Below, one piece after another: positions 1 through 7,881 of a stretch of DNA of 41,317 bases. This DNA is from Thermoguttaceae bacterium (lineage in GTDB: Bacteria > Planctomycetota > Planctomycetia > Pirellulales > Thermoguttaceae). The first letter of the stretch is position 1. Each line of letters begins with the position of its first letter. The notes under the pieces are model-generated. The model was not told where the DNA came from and made no database searches. It saw only the letters and a list, made by a program, of their open reading frames with translations. Location of the stretch: contig JAFYQR010000047.1 in the NCBI GenBank assembly GCA_017559825.1, positions 1 through 41,317 of the forward strand, written 5' to 3'. The position numbers and the translations under genes were made by a program.

Positions 1-225
1 CCGGAACCGGAACCGGAGCCGAAACCGCGCCCCAAACTGGAACCGACGCCGGATTGGTTGCGATGGTTCGGCGCCCCCCGACGCGTCCGACGCGGCGGCG
101 GTTTTCAACTCGGCGCTTGGGCGAGCGTCTCCGGTCGGGAAGACGAAGGCCCTCCGGATTCCGGCGGCGGTTTTCGCGTCGTCTTGGCGCGAGTCTCGGC
201 GCAAACAACGCATGGCAACGATTAA
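1..225 (+). CDS. SUMF1/FGE-fold protein, C-terminal fragment (5' end outside the window)
   Basis: Frame 1 is open from the first base to a TAA at 223-225 and gives 74 residues. It starts with a Pro-Glu rich linker (PEPEPEPKPRPKLEPTPD), then RRVRRGGGFQLGAW and ends near DSGGGFRVVLARVS. The RRGG(S)W ... GFRVVLA pattern is the closing strand region of SUMF1-family domains and matches the ends of the two genes that follow. The stop lies 33 bases before the next start codon, so the three genes probably form one transcript. The position of the first active-site cysteine of true FGE is not Cys. Function is unknown; the rest of the gene lies upstream. Confidence 0.7.
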   Translation, partial: PEPEPEPKPRPKLEPTPDWLRWFGAPRRVRRGGGFQLGAWASVSGREDEGPPDSGGGFRVVLARVSAQTTHGND

Positions 226-258
226 ACGCAACCTCGACGCGACAAGGAGAAACGCAAA

Positions 259-2232
259 ATGGCTAAAAAACGCGAAAAATCGCCGACGCCGCCGGTCGCC
301 GAAAATTACGACGGCCCTTGGAACTCGAATCCGGAAGCCGGAACGCACAAAACGCTCGAAATCGCCGGCGTCGAATGGGCGTTTCGGTACTGTCCGCCCG
401 GAACGTTCGGGGGCGGCGACTTTAAAAAAGGCGCCAACCCGTTTAAAATAACGCTGACGCGCGGCTTTTGGATCGCCGAAACGCCGACGACGCAAGCGCA
501 GTACGAAGCGTTGATCGGCGAGAACCCGAGCTTCTTTTCGCCCCTTCGACTCGAACGGATAACGGAGAAGGAGCGCGCCGAACGAGAGAAAAGCCTCGCG
601 CGGCTCGCGAAATCGTCCCCCGAATACGCCGCCGAGGTTCGCGCCAAGGAAGACGAGGAAGAAGCCCTAATCGCCGCGCTCGCCCCGCTCGAAACGCGGG
701 ATTTTCCGGTCGAAACCGTCTCTTGGCGCGACGCGACAAACTGCGCGCAAAAAGCGACCGAAGCGGCGGCCCTCCCGGACGGTCTCGTCTTGCGGCTCCC
801 GACCGAAGCCGAGTGGGAATACGCCTGCCGCGCCGGAACCGAAACCGCTTTCTTTTGGGGAACGAGGCCGAAACGGTCGGCGATGAATTGCGAACCGAGA
901 TACGAACCGGAACGCAAACCGTCGGAGCCGGAACCGCTCCGTCGAACGTCGCGAGTTCGCTCTTATCCGCCGAATCCTTGGGGCGTTTACGACGCGCACG
1001 GGAACGTCGAAGAATGGGTTTTCGACCTCGACGGCCCCTACTGGCTCGGCTCGAACCGCGCCGGCGAGAAAACCGACCCGGCCGGCCCGCCGCGAGGAAA
1101 CAAGTCTTGCGAACGGCGAATCTACCGCGGCGGCGCTTGGAATTCCCAACTCTTCAGGGACTGCGCCTCGGGGTATAGCGCCGCCGATTATTCGACGCAA
1201 CGCCATGAAGGGCGCGGTTTTCGGTTGGCGCTCGGGTTTCCGACCGCGGAACCGACCAAGCCGCCGCGCGTCAAAAAGAGCAAACTGGCGGCGACGCGAC
1301 GTCAAAAGTTGGCGGACGATTGGACGCGCTCCCCCGAAGCCGGAACGCGGAAAACGTTCGAGTTCGACGGCGTCGAGTTCGCGTTTCGGTATTGCCCGGC
1401 CGGAACCTTTACGATGGGGCCGCGTCCGGAGTACGTTCGCGGTTGTATGCCGCGAGAAGAAATCGGCGAACAACGGCGTTGCGAAGTAACGCTGACGCGC
1501 GGTTTTTGGACGCTCGAAACGCCGGTAACGCAAACGCAGTACGAAACGTTGATCGGCGAGAACCCGAGCTTTTTCGCCGACTCGGACTCCGTTCCGGACT
1601 TTTACGCGGACTATTACGCCAAACTGCATATGAAGTCGAGCGGCGTCGAATTTCCCCCCTTTTTTCGCGACCCCAACGGCGGCGCGGGACTACTTCGCGG
1701 CGTCGATACGTCCGAATTTCCGGTCGAAAACGTTGAGTTCGACGATTGTCTTGCGTTTTTAGCGGAGTTGAACGCGCTCGTCGCGCCGCCGGACGGTTGG
1801 GTCTTTCGTCTCTTGACCGAAGCCGAATGGGAATACGCCTGCCGCGCCGGAACCGAAACGCCGTTTCCTTGGGGTTCGTCGCTCAACGGCGATAAGGCGA
1901 ACTGTTGGGGAACGATCCCGTACGGAACGCGGGTCAAGGGCCCGTCGTTGCGCCGAACGACGCGGGTTCGCTCCTATCCGCCGAATCCTTGGGGACTTTA
2001 CGATACGATCGGCAACGTTTGGGAATTTTGCTCCGACTGGTTCGGAGCGCCCCCGGAAGGCGTCGCGACCGATCCGACCGGCCCGGCGAAGAAAAGAGGC
2101 GTCGGATACGAGCGAATTATACGCGGCGGTTCTTGGCGGAACGTCGCCCGAGAGTGTTTTTCCTCGGCGCGCAGAGACGGCGAACGCGAAGGATACGTCG
2201 GCTTCCGCGTCGCGCTGGGCCGCCCGTATTGA
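259..2232 (+). CDS. Tandem SUMF1 (FGE-sulfatase fold) domain protein, two domains
   Basis: This 657-residue protein has no signal peptide and contains two SUMF1 domains. Domain 1 (about residues 30-330) runs from EWAFRYCPPGTF through LPTEAEWEYACRAG and NPWGVYDAHGNVEEWV to RIYRGGAWNSQ and GFRLALG. Domain 2 (about 370-657) repeats the order with FAFRYCPAGTFTMG, LLTEAEWEYACRAG, NPWGLYDTIGNVWEF, RIIRGGSWRNV and GFRVALG. A basic linker (PPRVKKSKLAATRRQK) joins them. SUMF1 family members either make formylglycine on sulfatases or serve other oxidative or binding roles. The Cys-x4-Cys pair that follows RGGSY in true FGE is absent in both domains, so sulfatase activation is unlikely. The start is set by AAGGAG at 241-246. 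The two domains share long stretches of near-identical DNA, which points to recent internal duplication. Confidence 0.88.
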   Translation: MAKKREKSPTPPVAENYDGPWNSNPEAGTHKTLEIAGVEWAFRYCPPGTFGGGDFKKGANPFKITLTRGFWIAETPTTQAQYEALIGENPSFFSPLRLERITEKERAEREKSLARLAKSSPEYAAEVRAKEDEEEALIAALAPLETRDFPVETVSWRDATNCAQKATEAAALPDGLVLRLPTEAEWEYACRAGTETAFFWGTRPKRSAMNCEPRYEPERKPSEPEPLRRTSRVRSYPPNPWGVYDAHGNVEEWVFDLDGPYWLGSNRAGEKTDPAGPPRGNKSCERRIYRGGAWNSQLFRDCASGYSAADYSTQRHEGRGFRLALGFPTAEPTKPPRVKKSKLAATRRQKLADDWTRSPEAGTRKTFEFDGVEFAFRYCPAGTFTMGPRPEYVRGCMPREEIGEQRRCEVTLTRGFWTLETPVTQTQYETLIGENPSFFADSDSVPDFYADYYAKLHMKSSGVEFPPFFRDPNGGAGLLRGVDTSEFPVENVEFDDCLAFLAELNALVAPPDGWVFRLLTEAEWEYACRAGTETPFPWGSSLNGDKANCWGTIPYGTRVKGPSLRRTTRVRSYPPNPWGLYDTIGNVWEFCSDWFGAPPEGVATDPTGPAKKRGVGYERIIRGGSWRNVARECFSSARRDGEREGYVGFRVALGRPY

Positions 2233-2375
2233 CCGCGCTCTTCCTCCGTCGCCGACGCGAAAACAACCCAAACGGCGAAAACGGCAAAAACAAAGAAAAG
2301 CTCCAAACGCCCGCTCGAACCGGCCCGGCTTTAACCGACAAAACCTCAACTTATCTCAACAAAGGACTTAACGCG

Positions 2376-4076
2376 ATGTCGACAAACAACGAAACGACGC
2401 TCGCTTGGGACGCTTCTCCGGAAGCCGGGACGCGCAAAACGATCGAAATCGCCGGAACGACGTTCGCGTTCCGATACTGCCCGCCCGGAACGTTCGCGAT
2501 GGGAACGGAGAAAGAGGAGCGGTTCGGCGCGAACGAAACGCTTCACGACGTAACGTTAACGAACGGCTTTTGGTTCGCCGAAACGCCGGTAACGCAAGCG
2601 CAATACGCGGCGGTCGTCGGAACGAACCCGAGCTTTTCCTTGACGCCGGACGAACCCGGACGCGCGCCGTCCCCCTTTCCAACGTCGACCGCCGAAGACG
2701 TTCCGCGCTTTCCGGTCGACGGCGTCTCTTGGTTCGACGCGCAAGAGTTTTGCCGTCGACTGAACGCGGAAAACGTTTTGCCGGACGGCTTTGCGTTTCG
2801 TCTTCCTTGGGAGGCGGAATGGGAATACGCCGCGCGGGCCGGGTCGACCGAGCGTTACGCGCTCGCCGTTTTGCCCGAATGCGCCAACTTTTTGGGGTCG
2901 GGAATAGTTTCGGGGGCTCGGGCGCCTCTCCCGGTCGGTTCGAAAGTATTGACGAACGCTTGGGGCGTTTCCGACGCGACGTACAACGGCTTCGAATGGA
3001 CGCTCGACCGTTTCGGCGTTTACCCGGAAGGCGCGACGGTCGACCCGACCGGCCCGACGTTCGGCGAAAAGCGGGTTTTGCGCGGTCTTCCGAGGTCTTA
3101 CGCGCCGTCGTTGGCTTACGCGGCGCTTCGGGAATCGCTCCCGCCGAGCGAACGGCGCGGGTTCGTCGGTTTTCGGCTCGTCGTCGGACGCCCGATTTCG
3201 GAGGACGTCGCGGTCGAAACGCCAAAGTCGCCGGAAACGTTTGCGAGCGACGACTTCGCCGCGTCCCCCGATTCGACGCTCGCTCCGGAACCGGGAACGC
3301 GTCGCGTTCTGCAAATCGCCGGCGTCGAGTTCGCGTTCCGCTTTTGCCCGCCCGGAACTTTTACGATAGGGAGTCCGGAAGACGAAAAGTTGCGCGGGCC
3401 GGGGGAAACCCAATGCGAAGTAACGCTGACGCGCGGCTATTGGGTCGCCGAAACGCCGGTAACGCAAGCGCAATATTCGGCGGTCGTCGGGAAGAATCCG
3501 AGTTGGTATCAAGCGACGGGCGAACGCCGCCGCGAGGTCGAGGGGCTCGACACGTCCGACTTCCCGGTCGAAGGGCTCCATTGGTTCGCCGCGAACGACT
3601 TTTGTCGCAAACTCAACGAAGAAGCGGGGTTGGGGATTCTCCCTGACGAGTTCGAGTTCCGTCTTTTGACCGAAGCGGAGTGGGAGCGCGCCTGTCGAGC
3701 CGGAACGACCGGGCCCCTTTACGCCGACGAGAAAATAACGAAGCTCGCTTGGATTTGGCGCAACGGGAAACGCCCGCGCAAAGTCGGCGGTCGCGCGCCG
3801 AACCCTTGGGGCCTTTACGATATGTTGGGAAACGTTCTGGAATGGACGCTCGACTGGAGCCGGACTTTCTCCTCCGGCAATCGCGGCTGCTATTATCACG
3901 CCTGGGAGACGGTCGACCCGGTCGGCCCGGCGACGGGGTTCGAACGCGCTCTTCGGGGCGGCTCTTGGCGCGACGCGCCGAGAGAGGTTCGCTCGGCGGC
4001 TCGCTACTTCCTGAAACCGGCGAATTTTCACCCGACCGTCGGCTTCCGCTTCGCGATCGCCCGCAAACGACCTTAA
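2376..4076 (+). CDS. Tandem SUMF1 (FGE-sulfatase fold) domain protein, second copy
   Basis: This 566-residue paralogue of the preceding gene also has two SUMF1 domains. Domain 1 (residues about 10-275) has FAFRYCPPGTFAMG, LPWEAEWEYAARAG and GFRLVVGRP, but its usual RGGSW is degenerate (VLRGLPRSY). Domain 2 (about 300-566) has FAFRFCPPGTFTIG, LLTEAEWERACRAG, NPWGLYDMLGNVLEWT, LRGGSWRDA and GFRFAIA. Neither domain has a cysteine at the FGE active-site positions. The frame is open much further upstream, but ATG 2376 is chosen because homology starts there and AAAGGA sits at 2361-2366. The gene follows the previous one after 143 bp. It is probably a cytoplasmic protein; function and substrate are unknown. 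Confidence 0.88.
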   Translation: MSTNNETTLAWDASPEAGTRKTIEIAGTTFAFRYCPPGTFAMGTEKEERFGANETLHDVTLTNGFWFAETPVTQAQYAAVVGTNPSFSLTPDEPGRAPSPFPTSTAEDVPRFPVDGVSWFDAQEFCRRLNAENVLPDGFAFRLPWEAEWEYAARAGSTERYALAVLPECANFLGSGIVSGARAPLPVGSKVLTNAWGVSDATYNGFEWTLDRFGVYPEGATVDPTGPTFGEKRVLRGLPRSYAPSLAYAALRESLPPSERRGFVGFRLVVGRPISEDVAVETPKSPETFASDDFAASPDSTLAPEPGTRRVLQIAGVEFAFRFCPPGTFTIGSPEDEKLRGPGETQCEVTLTRGYWVAETPVTQAQYSAVVGKNPSWYQATGERRREVEGLDTSDFPVEGLHWFAANDFCRKLNEEAGLGILPDEFEFRLLTEAEWERACRAGTTGPLYADEKITKLAWIWRNGKRPRKVGGRAPNPWGLYDMLGNVLEWTLDWSRTFSSGNRGCYYHAWETVDPVGPATGFERALRGGSWRDAPREVRSAARYFLKPANFHPTVGFRFAIARKRP

Positions 4077-4100
4077 CGCCGCCGACGCCGAAACTTAACG

Positions 4101-4177
4101 ACGGTTCTTAAAAGCGTCGAACCGTCTCTTTGATTAACAAAACAATTCAACAAAAATCAAAGAAGCGGGTTCGACGC
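4101..4177. repeat. Intergenic inverted repeats forming a long imperfect stem-loop
   Basis: A small hairpin (ACGGTTC 4101-4107 with GAACCGT 4119-4125) overlaps a longer structure. In the longer one GCGTCGAACC (4114-4123) pairs with GGTTCGACGC (4168-4177), and inside it TCTTTGATT (4127-4135) pairs with AATCAAAGA (4155-4163). The two alternatives share bases and are mutually exclusive. No clear U-run follows, so this is either a weak terminator of the SUMF1 genes or a regulatory RNA structure. Confidence 0.5.
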
Positions 4178-4236
4178 CGCGTCGCTCCAACCGCCGCTTA
4201 AAAGACGTTTGAAAACTTTGAATATCGGAGAGTTTA

Positions 4237-4965
4237 ATGAAAAATCAAAAAACCGGCGTCGACGCGGCCCTTGCGGCGAACGTCGCCCTTCTCGCGGTCG
4301 GGTTCGTTTTGAACGTTTTTTATTGGCGAAGCGGGTTCGCGTTTCCGCTCAAATGCGCCTGCAGCGCCGGGTTCGCGACGCTCGCCGTCGTCAACGCGGC
4401 GCTCGCGTTCGCGCTTAACCGTCCGAACCGTCGGTTTTACGTCGCGGCGGTTTGCGGTCTCCTTTGCGCGGCGCTCGGCGACGTTCTGATCGGATTCGAC
4501 TTTATCGCGGGCGCGGCGGCGTTCGGCGTCGGGCACTTGGCGCTGATCGTCGCTTTCTCGACGGCGCGGCGATTCCGGCGGCTCGACGCGGTTTTGAGCG
4601 TCGCGATCTTCCTTGTCGCGGCGGCGTTTTTGAACTTTTTCCCGGGAATCGCGTTCGCAACGCCCGCGCTGAAAGGCGTTTGCGTCGGATACGCGGCGGT
4701 TATTTCGACGATGCTCGGCAAAGCGGTCGGCAACCTCGTTGGTTCGCAAACCGTTGTCAACGGAGCGTTTGCGTCGGGAGCGTTCCTCTTTTTCTTCTCC
4801 GATTTGATGTTGGCGCTGAACGCGTTCGTCGGTCGCTGGGCTTGGTGCGACGCGGCGTGTTTGGCGACCTACTTCCCGGCGGTTTACCTCCTCGCCTTCT
4901 CGCTTTGCCTAAAATCGCGAACCGACGCGACCGTCGAGCGCCGAGACGCAACCGTCGCCGATTAA
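4237..4965 (+). CDS. YhhN/TMEM86 family lysoplasmalogenase-like membrane protein
   Basis: This is a 242-residue, very hydrophobic protein with about seven to eight membrane segments. The family signature is visible: GLLCAALGDVLIGF followed by FGVGHLALIVAF (about residues 70-110), and near the C-terminus GAFLFFFSDLMLALNAF (about 185-200). The two conserved Asp residues in GD and SD are those expected for the family. Characterised TMEM86B and bacterial YhhN relatives hydrolyse the vinyl-ether bond of lysoplasmalogens. That activity here is inferred from family membership only. The start is fixed by GGAGAG at 4228-4233. The gene stands alone, converges on the ADP-ribosylglycohydrolase gene, and has no clear promoter beyond the structured region upstream. 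Confidence 0.82.
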   Translation: MKNQKTGVDAALAANVALLAVGFVLNVFYWRSGFAFPLKCACSAGFATLAVVNAALAFALNRPNRRFYVAAVCGLLCAALGDVLIGFDFIAGAAAFGVGHLALIVAFSTARRFRRLDAVLSVAIFLVAAAFLNFFPGIAFATPALKGVCVGYAAVISTMLGKAVGNLVGSQTVVNGAFASGAFLFFFSDLMLALNAFVGRWAWCDAACLATYFPAVYLLAFSLCLKSRTDATVERRDATVAD

Positions 4966-5090
4966 CGACTTAACGCGCCGTCTTCAACGCGGATTTCCCT
5001 CCGAACAAGAAACGAAAAAGAGCGAAAACGAACGCCGACCGCCCGCTTCCGCTCTCTTCCAACGCCGCGATTGCAACCGAAAAACGCCGC

Positions 5091-5912
5091 TCATTCGACG
5101 CCGAACGCCGCCAAAACGCCGGGTCGGAACCGCGCGTTGAACTCGTCGACGACCGCCTTCAAACGCGGGTCGATTCGTTTCGCGTACTCGAAACGCCAAG
5201 TCGCCGGGATCGACTCGACGCCCCAAAACGCTTCGGCGACGGCGCCCGCGACGCTCCCCATCGTGTCCGCGTCGCCGCCGAACGCGACGGCGAGTCGCAC
5301 CGCTTCTTCAAAGTTTTTCGCGTCCAAAAACGCCGTCAACGCGGGCGGAACCGTCCCGGCGCTCGTCGCGTCGAAGGTGTAACCGGGCCGAATTTCGTCG
5401 CAAGTTCGCGACATATTATAGCCGAACGTTTTTTCAAGCGAACGGCGTATAAAGTCTTTGCTCTCGCCGTTTCGCGCCCAAAAAATCGCCGCCGCGACCG
5501 CCTGCGCCCCCTTGATTCCTTCGACCGAACCGTGCGAACAGCGCGCGCTGCGCTTCGCCTCCGCCAACGTCTCGTCGAGCGTTCCGAACGCCCAGCCGAC
5601 CGGCGAAATCCGCATCGCCGAACCGTTCCCGTTTCCTTCGAACGTTCGCCCGGCGTCGTCGCGGTACCAACGCATAAAGCTGTCGCCGTAACCCGCGTTC
5701 GGCTCGAAACTTTCGGTCGGGAAGCAACGCGGCCAACGCCGGTACGCCTCCGGGTAATCTTCGCAACGAAGGATCGCGTCGGCGGTCGCGACCGTCAAAA
5801 CGGAATCGTCGGTAAAACTCGAATCGATCGTCCAAGCCTCGAAGTCGGTTCGCCGCGTCGGGCAAAACTCGTACACGGAACCGATCATATCGCCGATAAT
5901 CGCGCCAATCAT
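5091..5912 (-). CDS. ADP-ribosylglycohydrolase (ARH/DraG) family protein
   Basis: This 273-residue cytoplasmic protein has the two metal-binding motifs of the ARH/DraG fold: FTDDSVLT (residues 33-40, T34-D35-D36) near the N-terminus and FGGDADTMGS (D214, D216) near the C-terminus. Together they bind the Mg2+ pair that positions ADP-ribose. Family members remove ADP-ribose from arginine or serine residues or from small molecules; the substrate here cannot be told. The start is supported by AAGGAGG directly upstream. A consensus promoter lies about 130-160 bp upstream, so the gene is probably transcribed alone. It is slightly shorter than typical DraG but complete. Confidence 0.88.
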   Translation of the reverse strand: MIGAIIGDMIGSVYEFCPTRRTDFEAWTIDSSFTDDSVLTVATADAILRCEDYPEAYRRWPRCFPTESFEPNAGYGDSFMRWYRDDAGRTFEGNGNGSAMRISPVGWAFGTLDETLAEAKRSARCSHGSVEGIKGAQAVAAAIFWARNGESKDFIRRSLEKTFGYNMSRTCDEIRPGYTFDATSAGTVPPALTAFLDAKNFEEAVRLAVAFGGDADTMGSVAGAVAEAFWGVESIPATWRFEYAKRIDPRLKAVVDEFNARFRPGVLAAFGVE

Positions 5913-6043
5913 CGCCGCGCCTCCTTAAATTTAGTCGAGAAAACAAGATAAAACGCTCGTTCGCGTTCGCTCGGAAAAGCGAGCCGCCGTTAACGACGAA
6001 AACGGCGACCCAAACGAACGGCGCCCAAATCAAGATAAATTCT

Positions 6044-6072
6044 ATTATAAACGCCGCGCCGCCGAAAATCAA
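6044..6072 (-). promoter_or_regulatory. Sigma-70-type promoter of the ADP-ribosylglycohydrolase gene
   Basis: On the minus strand TTGATT (6072-6067) and TATAAT (6049-6044) are separated by exactly 17 bp. The start site would be near 6037, giving a leader of about 125 nt. Apart from this and the palindrome at 6223-6242, I see nothing in the 344-bp gap 5913-6256. Confidence 0.7.
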
Positions 6073-6222
6073 GCAAAATTTTCAACGTCGCGACGTTAAA
6101 AGAAAAAAAAGAACGAAACGATTCCCTCGCCCTTAAAATCAAACAAATTTTAGCTTTTCAAAACGCAAGGCGTTTGATCGTCGCCGCTTGTTTCAAGTTT
6201 TCAAAAACCGTTTTAAATTTTG

Positions 6223-6242
6223 CCCGTTAAGGAATTAACGGG
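6223..6242 (-). terminator. Perfect palindromic hairpin after the PHP gene
   Basis: CCCGTTAA and TTAACGGG form an 8-bp stem with a 4-base loop, 14 bp after the stop codon of the PHP gene. On the minus strand it is followed by an A/T-rich stretch (CAAAATTTAAAA) without a true U-run, so termination efficiency is uncertain. Confidence 0.45.
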
Positions 6243-6256
6243 GCTTGCCGAACGTT

Positions 6257-7633
6257 TCAACCGCGATACGGCTGCGTCCAGGCGGCGGGGCCGGTTCGCC
6301 AATCTTGCTGTTCGGCGCGCGGCAGTTTGACGATTTTCGCGCGGACGTACAGGTCGTCCGGTTTCAGCGTGTACGAGCCTTCCGTCCCTTCGACCGTTTC
6401 GAGAACGGCGCCGACCTCCGGCGAAAACGTTTCGATCAAGCGATCCGCCGACTTGGTCGCCTCCGCCGCGACGGCGACCGTCTTGCGCGTTCGGTCGAAA
6501 TTCTTCTTCGTCCCCTTGAACTCGATGCGGTAATCGCCCTCTTCCTTCGCGTCGATTTTAACGGAAAGCGTTTTGCCGTCGAAGTTTATCTCCGCAAAGT
6601 CGAGACCGTTCGACGCGTAGAAATCGCCCGCGTTGAACGCTTCGAGCAAGCTCGGCCAATCGAGCTTCGCCGCTCTCGCGACGGTCCAGCCCTTCGTCGC
6701 CGGACCGTCCGGGTAACCGTGTCGGTCGTCGGAGCCCATCCCGAGGAGAAGCGGAACGTCGGCGAGCGCGCGGAAAGCGTTGACCGCGTCCCAGAAATGC
6801 TCCGGCTCCCAAGCGTCGTCGCGAGCGGCGTAATCGCGGTGAATCCCGTTGTTGCACAGCTCGAAAAAGCGAACGTCCGAGTTGGCGATCAGCGCGGACG
6901 GCGTAATGTCGTAAAACTTCCAAAGCGGATGGTTCGCGGTGAAGAGGAACGGCGAATCGGCGTAAAGTTCGCGCCCGGCGGCGAGCGTTTCGCGGATCGT
7001 GTCGACCGGGTCTTCCTTCTTGATATATTTGAACGTTTTTCGGACGCCGATAAAATTCATATGGACGGCGCGCTTGTCCGGGCAGCTTCCGGTTTGTTCG
7101 AACCCCGGAATCAGCAAGAACTTGCCGTCTTCGGCGAACTGCTCGACCAACTCGTCGAACGTCTTCATTCGGACGAACGTTAGACCGCCGGCTTTTTTGA
7201 TTCGCACCGAGTCGGCGCCGAAGCGTTCGCGCGCTTGATCGACGACTTTTTGCGTCAACTTATTGTTGATCGTTTCGCATTGCATCGGCTTCCAAAGGGA
7301 GGTTTCGCCCTTGAACGCCGCTTTCATTTCGGCGGTCATCGTCGGTTTCGTTCCGCTCGAGTTAAAACGCAAGTCGCCCGCTTGAAATATGTTATGATCG
7401 GACGGGCAGATAAAATCGTACCCGCGCGACTTGTACCAATCGACGGCCCATTCCGGGAGCGGATCGCCGTCCGACCATTGGCTGTGTTGGTGCATATTCC
7501 CTTTGTACCAACGCTTAACCGTCGGTTGCGAAGCGGTTTGCGCTTGAACTTGCGGTTGCGCCGTCAAACCGACGCCGCCCGCCAACGCGGCCGCGGTCGA
7601 CGTTTTCAGAAAATCGCGTCGAGTGAATTTCAT
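6257..7633 (-). CDS. Tat-exported PHP-domain (metal-dependent phosphoesterase-like) protein
   Basis: This 458-residue protein begins with a twin-arginine signal (TRRDFLKT, then a hydrophobic Ala/Gly stretch ending near VQAQ). The PHP fold follows at once: GNMHQHSQWSDG gives H48-x-H50, and FICPSDHN gives D79/H80. These are metal ligands of PHP phosphoesterases, so the mature protein is probably a periplasmic metalloenzyme with several metal ions. The substrate is unknown. The frame extends further upstream, but ATG 7633 is preferred because the Tat motif starts there and AAAGGGA lies just before it. It has its own promoter (7712-7740) and a hairpin after its stop. Confidence 0.85.
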   Translation of the reverse strand: MKFTRRDFLKTSTAAALAGGVGLTAQPQVQAQTASQPTVKRWYKGNMHQHSQWSDGDPLPEWAVDWYKSRGYDFICPSDHNIFQAGDLRFNSSGTKPTMTAEMKAAFKGETSLWKPMQCETINNKLTQKVVDQARERFGADSVRIKKAGGLTFVRMKTFDELVEQFAEDGKFLLIPGFEQTGSCPDKRAVHMNFIGVRKTFKYIKKEDPVDTIRETLAAGRELYADSPFLFTANHPLWKFYDITPSALIANSDVRFFELCNNGIHRDYAARDDAWEPEHFWDAVNAFRALADVPLLLGMGSDDRHGYPDGPATKGWTVARAAKLDWPSLLEAFNAGDFYASNGLDFAEINFDGKTLSVKIDAKEEGDYRIEFKGTKKNFDRTRKTVAVAAEATKSADRLIETFSPEVGAVLETVEGTEGSYTLKPDDLYVRAKIVKLPRAEQQDWRTGPAAWTQPYRG

Positions 7634-7711
7634 CTTCGTTCCCTTTCTTTCTCGTTGCTTTTGAACCGTTTCCGCCAACGTTCGACGAACGCGTTTCCGG
7701 AAGCGCCGTCT

Positions 7712-7740
7712 ATTATACCGCTTCGCGACGCCAAAATCAA
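7712..7740 (-). promoter_or_regulatory. Sigma-70-type promoter of the PHP gene
   Basis: Minus-strand TTGATT (7740-7735) and TATAAT (7717-7712) are spaced by 17 bp, an architecture identical to the 6044-6072 promoter. The expected start near 7705 gives a leader of about 70 nt. Confidence 0.72.
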
Positions 7741-7799
7741 GCGTTCGCCGCCGACGTTCCGGAATTTCCGCCGTTTTCTTTTCGACAAGAAACGCGAAA

Positions 7800-7829
7800 C
7801 GCGCCGCCGAGGTTCGCCTCGACGGCGCG
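7800..7829 (-). terminator. Intrinsic terminator after the metallophosphoesterase gene
   Basis: A GC-rich 13-bp stem with one mismatch (left arm 7800-7812, right arm 7817-7829, loop TTCG/CGAA). On the minus strand it is followed by a T-rich tail (GTTTCGCGTTTCTTG). It lies about 50 bp after the stop codon. A sequence-related hairpin ends the 11080-15054 gene. Confidence 0.6.
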
Positions 7830-7881
7830 CGTCGCCAACGATCGGCGCCAACGCAAACTCAGTCGTCCAAACGTTTATACG

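Noticed and set aside
1905..2375. Upstream extension of the second SUMF1 gene
   Set aside because: It overlaps the preceding gene in another frame. SUMF1 homology and a Shine-Dalgarno sequence both support ATG 2376.
259..4076. True formylglycine-generating enzyme activating sulfatases
   Set aside because: The Cys pair after RGGSY is missing in all four complete domains, and no sulfatase gene is in the window.
1..4076. Diversity-generating retroelement, since SUMF1-fold proteins are frequent variable proteins
   Set aside because: No reverse transcriptase, accessory gene or template/variable repeat pair with adenine-specific differences is visible in the window.
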